The translations under genes were made by a program, and so were the position numbers. Under the pieces are notes generated by a model that saw only the letters and a list, made by a program, of their open reading frames with translations, ran no database searches and was not told the origin of the DNA. This document shows positions 30,292 through 38,565 of a stretch of DNA of 64,000 nucleotides, in pieces. Source of the stretch: Deltaproteobacteria bacterium (lineage in GTDB: Bacteria > Myxococcota_A > Polyangia > Haliangiales > Haliangiaceae). Numbering within the stretch: position 1 is the first letter of the stretch; each line of letters begins with the position of its first letter. The stretch lies in contig JANXOM010000160.1 of NCBI GenBank assembly GCA_025353585.1, forward strand, positions 1-64,000. Direction: 5' to 3'.

Positions 30292-31650
30292 CTACTTGAG
30301 CTCGGCGTCCAGCAGGATGCCGACCTGGGACAGGGTGCCGTCGTAGGTCCCTACCGGGACCGAGCCGTCACCGGCGTGGAACGGGTTGTCGAGGTTGTAG
30401 GCGCTGGCGGTCGGGTGGAGCGCGGTGGACCACGTGTGCGACGCGCCGAGCGTGATGGTGAAGTTGCCGGCGTTCGCCTCGAGCCCGAGCGCAGCCGTGT
30501 GGCCGCCCAGATCGGAGAACGTGGGCGAGAGCCGCGCCTCGGACGTGCCGCGCGTCGTGTACGCGTAGCCGCCCGTCAGCCACAGGAAGCCGGGGATCAC
30601 GGCGAGGTCGAGCGCGCCGCGGACCGCGCCGTGCGTGCGCGGAGCCAGCCGCGATGCGACCTGCGGGATCGGCGATGTCCGCGCTCCGGACGTCACGGCG
30701 AGCCCGGTCACCGTCCACGTGTTGTCGTACGCGAGCGACGGGAACACCCACAGGTCGCCATCGACCTCGGCGATCCAGCGCTCGCCCGCGTAGCGCGCGC
30801 CCGTGCGGATCGTCCACGGCTGCGCGAGATCGAGCCTCGCCGTCGGCGCCGTGACCATCCCCTGCGGGCCGCCCGCCACCTCGCTGGTCGCGACATCGCC
30901 CGTGAGGTGCGCGCGGCCCGACCAGCCGACGCTGATCGCGAGCTCGAGCGACGTATCCTCCGGCGCGAGGATCATGCCGCCGACCGCGCTGGGCACGAAG
31001 CTGTCCGCGCCGGACAGCGCGATGGTGAGATCGTCGCGCGGATCGCCGGGCGGGTGGATGCCCGCGAACCCCGCCCACACGTCACGCGTCTCCTCGACCC
31101 TCACGCGCGACGCGCCGACCGCGATGCCGACCGCGATCTCGTCGCCGAGGCGCCGCGCCGCGCCGACGGTCACCGTGTCCCGACGCACGCCGCCGCCGAG
31201 CCCCGCGTAACGAAACTGGAACTGCGAGCCGAACGACGCCGGCGGGATCTGCGGGCGCGTGAGCGAGCGATCCGAGACGGCCGCTGTCATCGCCGCGGCG
31301 CCGAGGATCCAGTCGCCGACCGGAACCTGCACGGCGATCGTCGGCAGCGTGACCGAGCCGAGCTGGCCCTTCGCGAGCGGCGCGGTCGCGGCGTCGGGGC
31401 GCCACGTGATGTCATCATCGAGCGAGCCGATGCCGATCTGCGCGCGCGCGACATCGCGCCGCGCGAGGGCCGCGGGATCGACCAGCAACGCGCCGCCCCC
31501 GTCATCGCCGACCTCGTCCGCGCTCGCGCGTCCGATCCCGTGCGGTGATCCGCCCACGACGACCATGCCGTCGGCCCACGCGCCGCGGGCTGCCCCGCCG
31601 CCGATCGCCGCTGCGGCGAACAGCACGGGGACGGTGCGCGACCCGGGCAT
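30292..31650 (-). CDS. Outer-membrane transport protein, OMPP1/FadL-like
   Basis: 452 residues from ATG 31650. Signal peptide VPVLFAAAAIGGGAARGAWA. The mature N-terminus GASADEVGDDGGG-type region leads to LLVDPAALARRDVA, as in FadL-type proteins with an N-terminal hatch. Then alternating aromatic strands typical of a 14-strand barrel continue to the C-terminus. Such proteins move hydrophobic compounds across the outer membrane. The track's longer ORF (to 31986) adds 112 residues that are antisense to the CBS gene. Substrate unknown; the FadL match is by pattern only. Confidence 0.7.
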   Translation of the reverse strand: MPGSRTVPVLFAAAAIGGGAARGAWADGMVVVGGSPHGIGRASADEVGDDGGGALLVDPAALARRDVARAQIGIGSLDDDITWRPDAATAPLAKGQLGSVTLPTIAVQVPVGDWILGAAAMTAAVSDRSLTRPQIPPASFGSQFQFRYAGLGGGVRRDTVTVGAARRLGDEIAVGIAVGASRVRVEETRDVWAGFAGIHPPGDPRDDLTIALSGADSFVPSAVGGMILAPEDTSLELAISVGWSGRAHLTGDVATSEVAGGPQGMVTAPTARLDLAQPWTIRTGARYAGERWIAEVDGDLWVFPSLAYDNTWTVTGLAVTSGARTSPIPQVASRLAPRTHGAVRGALDLAVIPGFLWLTGGYAYTTRGTSEARLSPTFSDLGGHTAALGLEANAGNFTITLGASHTWSTALHPTASAYNLDNPFHAGDGSVPVGTYDGTLSQVGILLDAELK

Positions 31651-31756
31651 TTCCGCCCGGACTATAGCGGCCGTGGGTTTCGAAGTGTTTCGCGACACAA
31701 CCCGGAAACGCCCGGACGGCACTACTCCTACGAGCGCGCCACCCCGAGGAGCTCCC

Positions 31757-32242
<486 letters not shown>

Positions 32243-32318
32243 CCGGCCGAGACCCGCTGGTGTTTCGGCATGTTTCGTCTGCGCCGGCCGCCGCGCGAAC
32301 GCTCCATACTGGCCCGTG

Positions 32319-33020
32319 ATGGAGCCCGAGATCCGAGTGGTCTACGTCGAGGACGACGAACGCCTGGCGCGCCTCACTTCGACGTACCTGACCTCCCACC
32401 GCATCGAGGTCCACGTGGTCGCCCGCGGTGACCTCGCCGTCGCCGAGGTGTTGCGCGTCCGGCCTGACGTCGTGCTGCTCGACCTGATGCTCCCGGGCGC
32501 CGATGGCCTCGAGGTCTGCCGGCAGCTGCGAGCGCGGGTCGACGTCCCGATCATCATGGTGACGGCGCGCGGCGAGGAAGCCGACCGCGTCCTCGGCCTC
32601 GAGGGCGGCGCCGATGACTACGTCGCGAAGCCGTTCCAGTCGCGCGAGCTCGTCGCGCGCATCCGGGCGCAGGTGCGCCGCGCGCGCGGTGAGGCCGGCC
32701 CTCGTCCCGAGCGCATCGAGGTCGGCCCGCTCGCGATCGACACGTCGGCGATGACGGTCACGATCGGCGGCAAGCCGCTGACGCTGACGACGATCGAGTT
32801 CGCGCTGCTCCACGCGCTCGCGCAGCGGCCGGGTCGCGTGCTCGGCCGCGAGCAGCTGCTCCAGCTCCTGCATGGCTCGGCCGACGAGGCGTTCGACCGC
32901 TCGATCGACGTGCTCGTCTCGCGCGTGCGCGCGAAGGTCGAGGACGATCCGCGCAACCCGAAGCTGCTCAAGACCGTCCGCGGCGCCGGCTACATGCTCG
33001 CGGCGGCCGGGGAGAGCTGA
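32319..33020 (+). CDS. OmpR-family response regulator
   Basis: 233 residues. The receiver domain has the acidic pair YVEDDERL, phospho-Asp in VLLDLMLPGADG, the conserved Thr in MVTARGEE, and Lys in YVAKPFQSRELVARI. The winged-helix DNA-binding domain includes LTLTTIEFALLHALAQRPGR and SIDVLVSRVRAKVEDDPRNP, ending VRGAGYML. All catalytic positions are intact. ATG 32319 was preferred; GTG one codon earlier is equally possible. Its stop overlaps the sensor kinase start by one base (TGATG). Targets unknown. Confidence 0.95.
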   Translation: MEPEIRVVYVEDDERLARLTSTYLTSHRIEVHVVARGDLAVAEVLRVRPDVVLLDLMLPGADGLEVCRQLRARVDVPIIMVTARGEEADRVLGLEGGADDYVAKPFQSRELVARIRAQVRRARGEAGPRPERIEVGPLAIDTSAMTVTIGGKPLTLTTIEFALLHALAQRPGRVLGREQLLQLLHGSADEAFDRSIDVLVSRVRAKVEDDPRNPKLLKTVRGAGYMLAAAGES

Positions 33021-34462
33021 TGCGCTTCGGGCGCTCGCTCTCGTCGCGGCTCGTGGTGCTCGGCATCGTGCAGCTCTTGCTGCTCAACGTCGGGGCCGTG
33101 GTGATCTTCATCGCAGAGGGCCCGCATGGCGAGGCGTACCCGGAAGACGCGTTGCGCGGGCCGACGATGGAGCGGCTCGCGCAGGTCGTCGAGCAACCGA
33201 CCGCGCTGGCGGACGAGCTCGACTCGCTGCACGCGGCGCGGATCGAGATCTCGATCTACGACGAGGCCCGTCAGCTCGTCGCGACGAACGTGGAGCCGCC
33301 GCTCGCGATCCCGGAGCGGCATCACGGGCACGGGCCCGGCGACCGCCCACCAGAGGACCACGCGCCACCGGGCGCCCCGCCCGATGACCATGGCCTGCCG
33401 CCGCCGGGGTTCGGCGGGCCCGGCGACCGCGGTCCGCCGCTGCTGCCTCCCGACGGTGCGCGCCAGCACGTGATGCTCCTCGGCCTGCCGATGCACGGCG
33501 CGCGCGGCTTCCTCGTGGCGCGCGGCGTCCATGGCGCGGGCCCTGGCTTCATCGGGCCCGGCCTGACGCTCGGGTTCGGCTTGCTCGTGCTCGTGGTCGG
33601 TGCGCTCATCTCGGCCCGCTGGATCCTGCGGCCGATCGAGCAGCTGACGCGCACGGCGCGCGCGCTCGGCGCCGGTGATCTCACGGCGCGCAGTCGCCTC
33701 CTTCGGGGTGACGAGATCGGCGAGCTCGGCACCCGGCTCGACGAGATGGCCGAGCGTGTCCAGACGTTGCTCGCCTCCGAGAAGGAGCTGCTCGCGAACG
33801 TGGCGCACGAGCTGCGCACGCCGCTCGCGCGCATCGGCGTGGCCCTCGACATCGCCGGCGAGGGTGATGCCGTGGCGGCGCGCGCGTCGCTCGCAGAGAT
33901 CCACATCGACGTCACGGAGCTGTCCGCGATCGTCGATGACATCCTCGTCGCCATGCGGTTCGAGGTCGGCGCCAACGCGAGCCTCCCCCTGCACCGCGCC
34001 AAGAGCGACCCGGCCGACATCGCGCGCGCGGCGGCGGACCGCGTGCGTGCCCGTCACCGCGACCGGCCGCTCGCGGTGCGGATCGCCGACGAGCTTCCGC
34101 GCATCGACGTCGACCCGATGCTGTTCCGCCGCGTGCTCGACAACCTGCTCGAGAACGCGCACAAGTACACGCCGGATCACGCGTCTGCGATCGACCTCGC
34201 CGTGTCGCGCGATGGCGGCGACGTGGTGTTCGAGGTCCACGACCGTGGTCTCGGCATCGCGCCCGACGATCTTCCGCGCGTGTTCACCGCGTTCTTTCGC
34301 AGCGAGCGCAGCCGCTCGCGCGAGACGGGTGGCGTGGGCCTCGGCCTGACGCTCGCGAAGCGGATCGTGGAGGCGCACGCCGGCGCGATCACCGTCACGA
34401 GCCGCACGGACGCCGGGACGATCGTGCGCGTGGCGGTGCCCGCGGCCGTCGAGACGAGCTGA
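33020..34462 (+). CDS. Sensor histidine kinase with His/Pro-rich periplasmic loop
   Basis: 480 residues. TM1 (VVLGIVQLLLLNVGAVVIFI), a periplasmic domain of about 150 residues, TM2 (LGFGLLVLVVGALISARWIL), HAMP, HisKA with the phospho-His in LANVAHELRTPLARIG, and HATPase with NLLENAHKYTPD, DRGLGIAPDDLP and TGGVGLGLTLAKRIVE. The periplasmic loop contains ERHHGHGPGDRPPEDHAPPG followed by more His, Pro, Asp and Gly. This could bind divalent metal, so a metal or envelope-stress signal is possible (inference). Translationally coupled to the response regulator. Confidence 0.92.
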   Translation: MRFGRSLSSRLVVLGIVQLLLLNVGAVVIFIAEGPHGEAYPEDALRGPTMERLAQVVEQPTALADELDSLHAARIEISIYDEARQLVATNVEPPLAIPERHHGHGPGDRPPEDHAPPGAPPDDHGLPPPGFGGPGDRGPPLLPPDGARQHVMLLGLPMHGARGFLVARGVHGAGPGFIGPGLTLGFGLLVLVVGALISARWILRPIEQLTRTARALGAGDLTARSRLLRGDEIGELGTRLDEMAERVQTLLASEKELLANVAHELRTPLARIGVALDIAGEGDAVAARASLAEIHIDVTELSAIVDDILVAMRFEVGANASLPLHRAKSDPADIARAAADRVRARHRDRPLAVRIADELPRIDVDPMLFRRVLDNLLENAHKYTPDHASAIDLAVSRDGGDVVFEVHDRGLGIAPDDLPRVFTAFFRSERSRSRETGGVGLGLTLAKRIVEAHAGAITVTSRTDAGTIVRVAVPAAVETS

Positions 34463-34924
34463 CACGCGGACGCGGCGGCCGAGGATCGCGCCGCCCCCCG
34501 GCGGCCCCGGCTGATTCGACGGCCATCGCCACCGTGCGTCACCCGGCGGGCCAGGCCACCATCATCCCGTGTCGCCACCGCCCGGCCGATCGGGCGACGG
34601 CTCGTCGGCTCGAGCGGGGGGCCGCAGGCTCGGCGCGGACGCTGCGCGATCGCCGGGCCGATGGGGTTCCAGTCGGGGCGCCATCGCGCATCGCCTACCG
34701 GAGCAATGCGGCGCGCCCCGGTCGTTGGAGTTGTTACGGTTGGCGCCAGGAAGACCGCTCACCTGCGGGACCGTCCAGGTCCCGACTCCGCGCGCTGGCC
34801 CGTATGGATCGTGGTGTAGCGGCGCGCGCCGAGAGTCTCGCGGACCGACGTGCCAGCGCGCTCGATCGCCGACGTGGCGCGTCGGCTCCATGGCCGCGTG
34901 GGCCACGTGGCGCTCGTAGCCGGC
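34463..34924. other. Non-coding stretch of about 460 bases
   Basis: No convincing gene. The two ORFs in the track (34534-34929 and 34569-34919) are Arg/Ser/Pro-rich, have no recognisable motif and no clear ribosome-binding site. It separates the histidine kinase from the repeat element and the converging ECF operon, and may hold decayed sequence or an untranslated RNA; I see no specific signal. Confidence 0.5.
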
Positions 34925-35014
34925 GTTGACAAACATGACAGCGTCCCCGCTTAAGTGCGGGCAATGACTCGGATCACGCCGATCACCAAAGGTGACAAAC
35001 GTGACAGCGTCCCC
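34925..35014 (-). repeat. ~90-bp dispersed repeat element, copy 2
   Basis: Read on the minus strand, box 1 (35014-34991) begins GGGGACGCTGTCACG and ends TTGTCACC; box 2 (34948-34925) begins GGGGACGCTGTCATG and ends TTGTCAAC. The 42-base spacer includes CCCGCACTTAAGCGGGG, matching the CCCGC/ACTTA/CGGGGACG core of copy 1. It starts 1 base after the TAA stop of a Cys-rich lipoprotein, in the same orientation relative to that gene as copy 1 is to menF. Confidence 0.75.
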
Positions 35015-35015
35015 G

Positions 35016-35486
35016 TTAGGGGCAGCCGCAGCAGCGGCCGCGGGCGGCGGTGCAGCTCTGGTCGCCGGCGGTGCAGCGGCCGGCGGCCCAGGTGTCCCCC
35101 GGTAGCTGCTGGGCCAGCTCGCAGATCTTGGCGGCGTCGGCGCAGATGGCGTCGGCGAGCGTGCAGGTGTCGCTGCACGCGTCCGTCTTCGCGGGATGGC
35201 ACGTCGGATCCGGCGTCGGCGGCTGCGGCGTGACCGCGAGCGGAGATGGGGGGCCGGGGCCGAGGTCCACCGGCTCGGGCAGCCCGAGCTTCTCGCGCGC
35301 CGCGGCGAGCTCGCGATCGAGGCGCTGGATCTCACTGCGCCCGTCGGTGCCGCCCGGCGTGACCATCGCGGGGACCACGCCCGCGGCGGCCGGAGCGCGG
35401 CCGCCCGCCGCACACGCCGCGATCGCCGCGGCGCCGCACACGCCGGCGACCACGCCCACCAGGCCGGACGGCAGCCGCCCCGTCAC
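35016..35486 (-). CDS. Cys-rich lipoprotein A (last gene of ECF operon)
   Basis: 156 residues from GTG 35486, which overlaps the preceding gene's stop by 4 bases (GTGA); the track's TTG start is 5 codons upstream. Signal with lipobox-like GAAAIAACAAGG. A spacer with a short coiled segment (IQRLDRELAAAREKLG), a Pro-rich stretch, then a C-terminal domain with ten Cys: ACSDTCTLADAICADAAKIC ... SCTAARGRCCGC. The ten Cys align one for one with the neighbouring gene, so the two are tandem paralogues. The Cys may form disulphides or bind metal. Function unknown. Confidence 0.75.
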   Translation of the reverse strand: MTGRLPSGLVGVVAGVCGAAAIAACAAGGRAPAAAGVVPAMVTPGGTDGRSEIQRLDRELAAAREKLGLPEPVDLGPGPPSPLAVTPQPPTPDPTCHPAKTDACSDTCTLADAICADAAKICELAQQLPGDTWAAGRCTAGDQSCTAARGRCCGCP

Positions 35487-35923
35487 GGCGCTCCCGAGCA
35501 ATCACAGCAGCGCTGCTTGCCCTCGCGACACGACGCCTTCGCGCTCGCGCACTTCTGCTGCGCGTAGTCGTCGCCCTTGCCGAGCTCGTCGGCGAGCGTG
35601 CAGATCGTCTCCGCGTTGTCGCAGATCGCGTCCGACAGATTGCAGACATCGCTGCACGCCGCCGGCACGGTGTGCCCGACCGGGCAGACCTTTGCGGCCT
35701 CGTGCGTCGTCGCGTTGCGCACCGAGAACAGCGACTGCGGCGTCGGCTCGAGATCCATGTGCGCCTCGCGCCGCCAGTCGCGGATCTGCGTCCACAGCGC
35801 CGTGATCTCGTTCTCCTTGGGGAACGACGTCGGCGGCGGCCGCCCGCACGCCACGACGATCGCCGCGATCGCCGCGCCTGCCGCGAGCCCGCTGCCGATG
35901 CCCGCGCTGCGCCCGCGGCTCAT
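35483..35923 (-). CDS. Cys-rich lipoprotein B (tandem paralogue)
   Basis: 146 residues. Signal ending AIAAIVVACGRPP. The middle section (ENEITALWTQIRDWRREAHM) is charged and helical. The C-terminal domain carries ten Cys in the same spacing as its neighbour: ACSDVCNLSDAICDNAETIC ... SCREGKQRCCDCS. The start overlaps the upstream lipoprotein gene by 4 bases. Both paralogues sit behind an ECF sigma factor, so they are probably part of the response it controls. Confidence 0.75.
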   Translation of the reverse strand: MSRGRSAGIGSGLAAGAAIAAIVVACGRPPPTSFPKENEITALWTQIRDWRREAHMDLEPTPQSLFSVRNATTHEAAKVCPVGHTVPAACSDVCNLSDAICDNAETICTLADELGKGDDYAQQKCASAKASCREGKQRCCDCSGAP

Positions 35924-36459
35924 CGCTCGTCCATCAGGCGCTTCTGCAGCGCCTCGTTGATCTGGATCGACTTGTCGTACTCGCCGATGGCGGCCCGGCG
36001 CTCGGTCGTCACGCGCCCGTCACCCGTCTCGAGCTGCGCCGCCCGCGCCTCGTGGATCTCTCCGGCCACGGTGTGCAGGTTCGCGACGAAGAAGCTGTCC
36101 CGCGTGCTCGCCGCGAGCCCCTCCTCCACGGTGCGCATCGCCTCGTCGAGCTGTCCCTGCCCGACCAGCAGCTTCGCGAGCAGCGCGCGCGCGTCGTCGC
36201 GCACGTCCTCGGCCTCGGGCGCGCTCGGCGGGAACCGCAGCGACAAGATCTGCCGCACCGCCGCGATCGCCGCCGCCGTGTTGCCGTCGCTCGTGTAGAC
36301 CTTCGCCTTGTGGTGGAAGTTCTTCGCCTGCGCGAGCGCCACCATGAGGTCTTGATCGATCGCGTCCGCCGGCTCGGCGACGCGTGTGATGGGCGACGGC
36401 GCGTCGCGGTCGGCACACGCGCCGACCAGGAGCAGCGCCACGAGGGCGAGGCGCCTCAC
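35920..36459 (-). CDS. Helical-repeat (TPR-like) lipoprotein
   Basis: 179 residues. Lipoprotein signal LALVALLLVGACADR. The rest is helical and repeat-like: LAQAKNFHHKAKVYTSDGNT, AAIAAVRQILSLRFPPSAPE, ALLAKLLVGQGQLDEAMRTV, LHTVAGEIHEARAAQ. This resembles TPR units that mediate protein contacts. It starts at the stop of the anti-sigma gene (4-base overlap) and ends overlapping the next lipoprotein by 4 bases. The role within the ECF response is unknown. Confidence 0.75.
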   Translation of the reverse strand: MRRLALVALLLVGACADRDAPSPITRVAEPADAIDQDLMVALAQAKNFHHKAKVYTSDGNTAAAIAAVRQILSLRFPPSAPEAEDVRDDARALLAKLLVGQGQLDEAMRTVEEGLAASTRDSFFVANLHTVAGEIHEARAAQLETGDGRVTTERRAAIGEYDKSIQINEALQKRLMDER

Positions 36460-37121
36460 GGCCGACCTCCGTGCGCGTAGGTCCGCTCGCGATAGCCGTC
36501 GAGGCGGTCCGCGAAGATCGTGTCGATGCGCGCGCTCGCGTCACCCGCGTGTTCGCGCGCGATCGGCCCGATGAGCGCATCGCTCGGCCGCGACGTCCAG
36601 CTCGCGGGCACCGCCGCCGCTGCCGTCGGCATGGGGGGGACCGGACGCGGCGCGCGCACCCACAGCGCCACGATCGCGGCCGCCGCGATCGCCGTGCTCG
36701 TCGCCGCGATCGACCACGGCAACCACCTGCGACGCGACGAGAGCGCCACCACCGGCGCGATCCGCGCCGCTGTCACCACCGGCGGCTCGCCGATCGCCTG
36801 GCGCAGCGCCGCCTCGACGAGCGAGCTCTTGCGCGCCGCCGGCAGCTCGAGGCCGCCGGTCGCGGCCCGGATCACGGTCGCCGCTTCCACCAACGCGCGG
36901 TCGATCGAACCGCGCCGCCATTCGGCGCCGCTGCCGGCGTGGGGCAAGCCCCCGCCGTCGTCCGCCGACATCGCCGCCGGGGCCCGGCCCGCCAGCGCCC
37001 TGTCCACGAGCGACGCGAACGCCCGCGCGTGGGCGAGCTCGGCCGCGGTCGGCTCGTCGTCCGGCAACGGCACGGGCCCGCTCAGGAAGTCCTCGCCGTC
37101 GTGGTTATCGCTATGCGCCAT
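36456..37121 (-). CDS. Putative membrane anti-sigma factor
   Basis: 221 residues. Acidic N-terminal cytoplasmic region (DDEPTAAELAHARAFASLVD), then a helical stretch with RKSSLVEAALRQAIGEPP, one membrane helix (WLPWSIAATSTAIAAAAIVALWV), and a periplasmic tail with Pro/Ala and SDALIGPIAREHAGDAS. No zinc-binding ZAS motif (HxxxCxxC) is seen, so it is not the classic zinc anti-sigma type. The call rests on position directly after the ECF sigma gene with an 11-base overlap, and on topology. Confidence 0.65.
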   Translation of the reverse strand: MAHSDNHDGEDFLSGPVPLPDDEPTAAELAHARAFASLVDRALAGRAPAAMSADDGGGLPHAGSGAEWRRGSIDRALVEAATVIRAATGGLELPAARKSSLVEAALRQAIGEPPVVTAARIAPVVALSSRRRWLPWSIAATSTAIAAAAIVALWVRAPRPVPPMPTAAAAVPASWTSRPSDALIGPIAREHAGDASARIDTIFADRLDGYRERTYAHGGRP

Positions 37122-37758
37122 CGTGACCTCCGTCGGCAGGCGCCCCGCGCTCTCCGAACTGCTTGCGGAACGCGCGCACCGCGCGGAACAACACCACGTC
37201 GAACGTCGACACCGTCACGCCGAGCCGCGTCGCGCAGTCCTCGCGCGATAGCTCCTGGATCAGCCGCAGCTCCAGCGCGGTCCGGTACCGCTCCGCCAGC
37301 TCGCCGAGCGCGACATCGATGCGCTCGCGATGCACGCGCCGCTCTTCGTCCGCCATGAGCTGCGCGTCCGCGTGGCTCGCCGGATCGCTCTCGGTCGGCA
37401 ACTCGTGCGCCAGCGCGTCCGCGAGCTTGCGCGACCGCTTCGACTGGCGATGCACGTCGAACACCTTGTTGATCGCGATCTGCCGCATCCACGGATAGAT
37501 CGACCGCCCCTGCCACGTGAACTTGCCGATCTTCTCGACCACCGTCGCGAGCGTGTCGCGCAGCACGTCCTCTGCGGACGCGACGTCGCCCAGGCGCGGC
37601 AGGATCACCGTGCCGTACAGGGGCGGAGCGTAGCGTTCGAGGATGGGGCGCATGGCGTCGAGGTTGCCGCGTTGTGCCTCCTCGACCTGTCGGCGCTCGG
37701 CTTCGAGCTCGCGCGCTGCATCCGGCAATTCGCCGGCTGGTTCGGGGGCCACGTGCAC
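37111..37758 (-). CDS. ECF sigma-70 factor
   Basis: 215 residues. Region 2 spans about 30-105: LERYAPPLYGTVILPRLGDV, AEDVLRDTLATVVEKIGKF, then IYPWMRQIAINKVFDVHRQS. Region 4 spans about 145-200: LGELAERYRTALELRLIQEL, SREDCATRLGVTVSTFDVVL, FRAVRAFRKQFG. An N-terminal charged head of about 25 residues precedes region 2. It should recruit RNA polymerase to a small regulon that likely includes its own operon (anti-sigma and three lipoproteins). GTG 37758 is the start, 27 bases after truA; transcription from its own promoter or readthrough is possible. Confidence 0.85.
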   Translation of the reverse strand: MHVAPEPAGELPDAARELEAERRQVEEAQRGNLDAMRPILERYAPPLYGTVILPRLGDVASAEDVLRDTLATVVEKIGKFTWQGRSIYPWMRQIAINKVFDVHRQSKRSRKLADALAHELPTESDPASHADAQLMADEERRVHRERIDVALGELAERYRTALELRLIQELSREDCATRLGVTVSTFDVVLFRAVRAFRKQFGERGAPADGGHDGA

Positions 37759-37785
37759 CTAGTCAACGGCAGGACAGGCCACATC

Positions 37786-38556
37786 TTACACGCTGGCGTG
37801 CGTGTCCGCGCGGCGGCCGTCATAGCGCACAGCCAGCAGCTCCAGACCCTGCGGCGGCGCCGTTCGGCCGGCCTTGGTGCGGTCTCGACCCGCAAGGATC
37901 TCGCCGACTTGAGCGGGCGTGAGGTCGCCGACGCCGCAGTCGACCAGGGTGCCCGAGATGATCCGAACCATCTGCCGCAGGAACGCGTTGCCGCGGATGT
38001 CGACCTCGAGGATGTCGGGCTGAGCCCGGGTCACGACGATACTGTCGAGCCGGCGGACCGTGGTCTTCGCGCTGCAGCCGGCGGCCCGGAACGCCGCGAA
38101 GTCGTGCGTTCCGACGAGGTGGGCCGCCGCCGCCGTCATCGCCGGGACATCCAGCAGCTTCGGCACGTGCCACGCGCGGGTGTGCCAGCGCGGGCTGCGC
38201 TCGCGGCGCGCGAGGATGGTGTAGCGGTAGTGCTTGCCGGTCGCGGAGAAGCGCGGGTGAAAGTCGTCGCCGACCTCGGCCACGTCGCGGATCGCGATCG
38301 CGTCGGGCAGCAGCGCGTTCAAGCCGCGGCGAAAGCCGTGCAGCGGGATCGTGCGCTCGGTGTGAAAGATCGCGACCTGCCCGCGCGCGTGCACGCCCGC
38401 GTCGGTGCGCGACGCGCCCGCGACGGGCGTCGGCTGCTGCAGCATCGTGGCGAGCGCCTCTTCCAGGTGTTGCTGCACGGTCGGCGCGTTGGCCTGGCGC
38501 TGCCAGCCCGCGAGGGTCGTGCCGTCGTACTCGACGACGAGCCGGATGTGCCGCAC
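37786..38556 (-). CDS. truA: tRNA pseudouridine(38-40) synthase
   Basis: 256 residues. Modifies U38-40 in the anticodon arm of tRNA. Seen: VEYDGTTLAGWQRQANAPTV, QQHLEEALATML, the catalytic Asp in GASRTDAGVHARGQV, FRRGLNALLPDAI, FSATGKHYRYTI, and the C-terminal LRQMVRIISGTLVDCGVGDL. Normal family length. The start is GTG 38556, 9 bases after the VIT-VWA gene's stop. Confidence 0.94.
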   Translation of the reverse strand: MRHIRLVVEYDGTTLAGWQRQANAPTVQQHLEEALATMLQQPTPVAGASRTDAGVHARGQVAIFHTERTIPLHGFRRGLNALLPDAIAIRDVAEVGDDFHPRFSATGKHYRYTILARRERSPRWHTRAWHVPKLLDVPAMTAAAAHLVGTHDFAAFRAAGCSAKTTVRRLDSIVVTRAQPDILEVDIRGNAFLRQMVRIISGTLVDCGVGDLTPAQVGEILAGRDRTKAGRTAPPQGLELLAVRYDGRRADTHASV

Positions 38557-38565
38557 GCCGCGGTT

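Noticed and set aside
34534-34929. ORFs of 131 and 116 residues in the gap after the histidine kinase
   Set aside because: Arg- and Pro-rich without motif, partner or ribosome-binding site; treated as non-coding.
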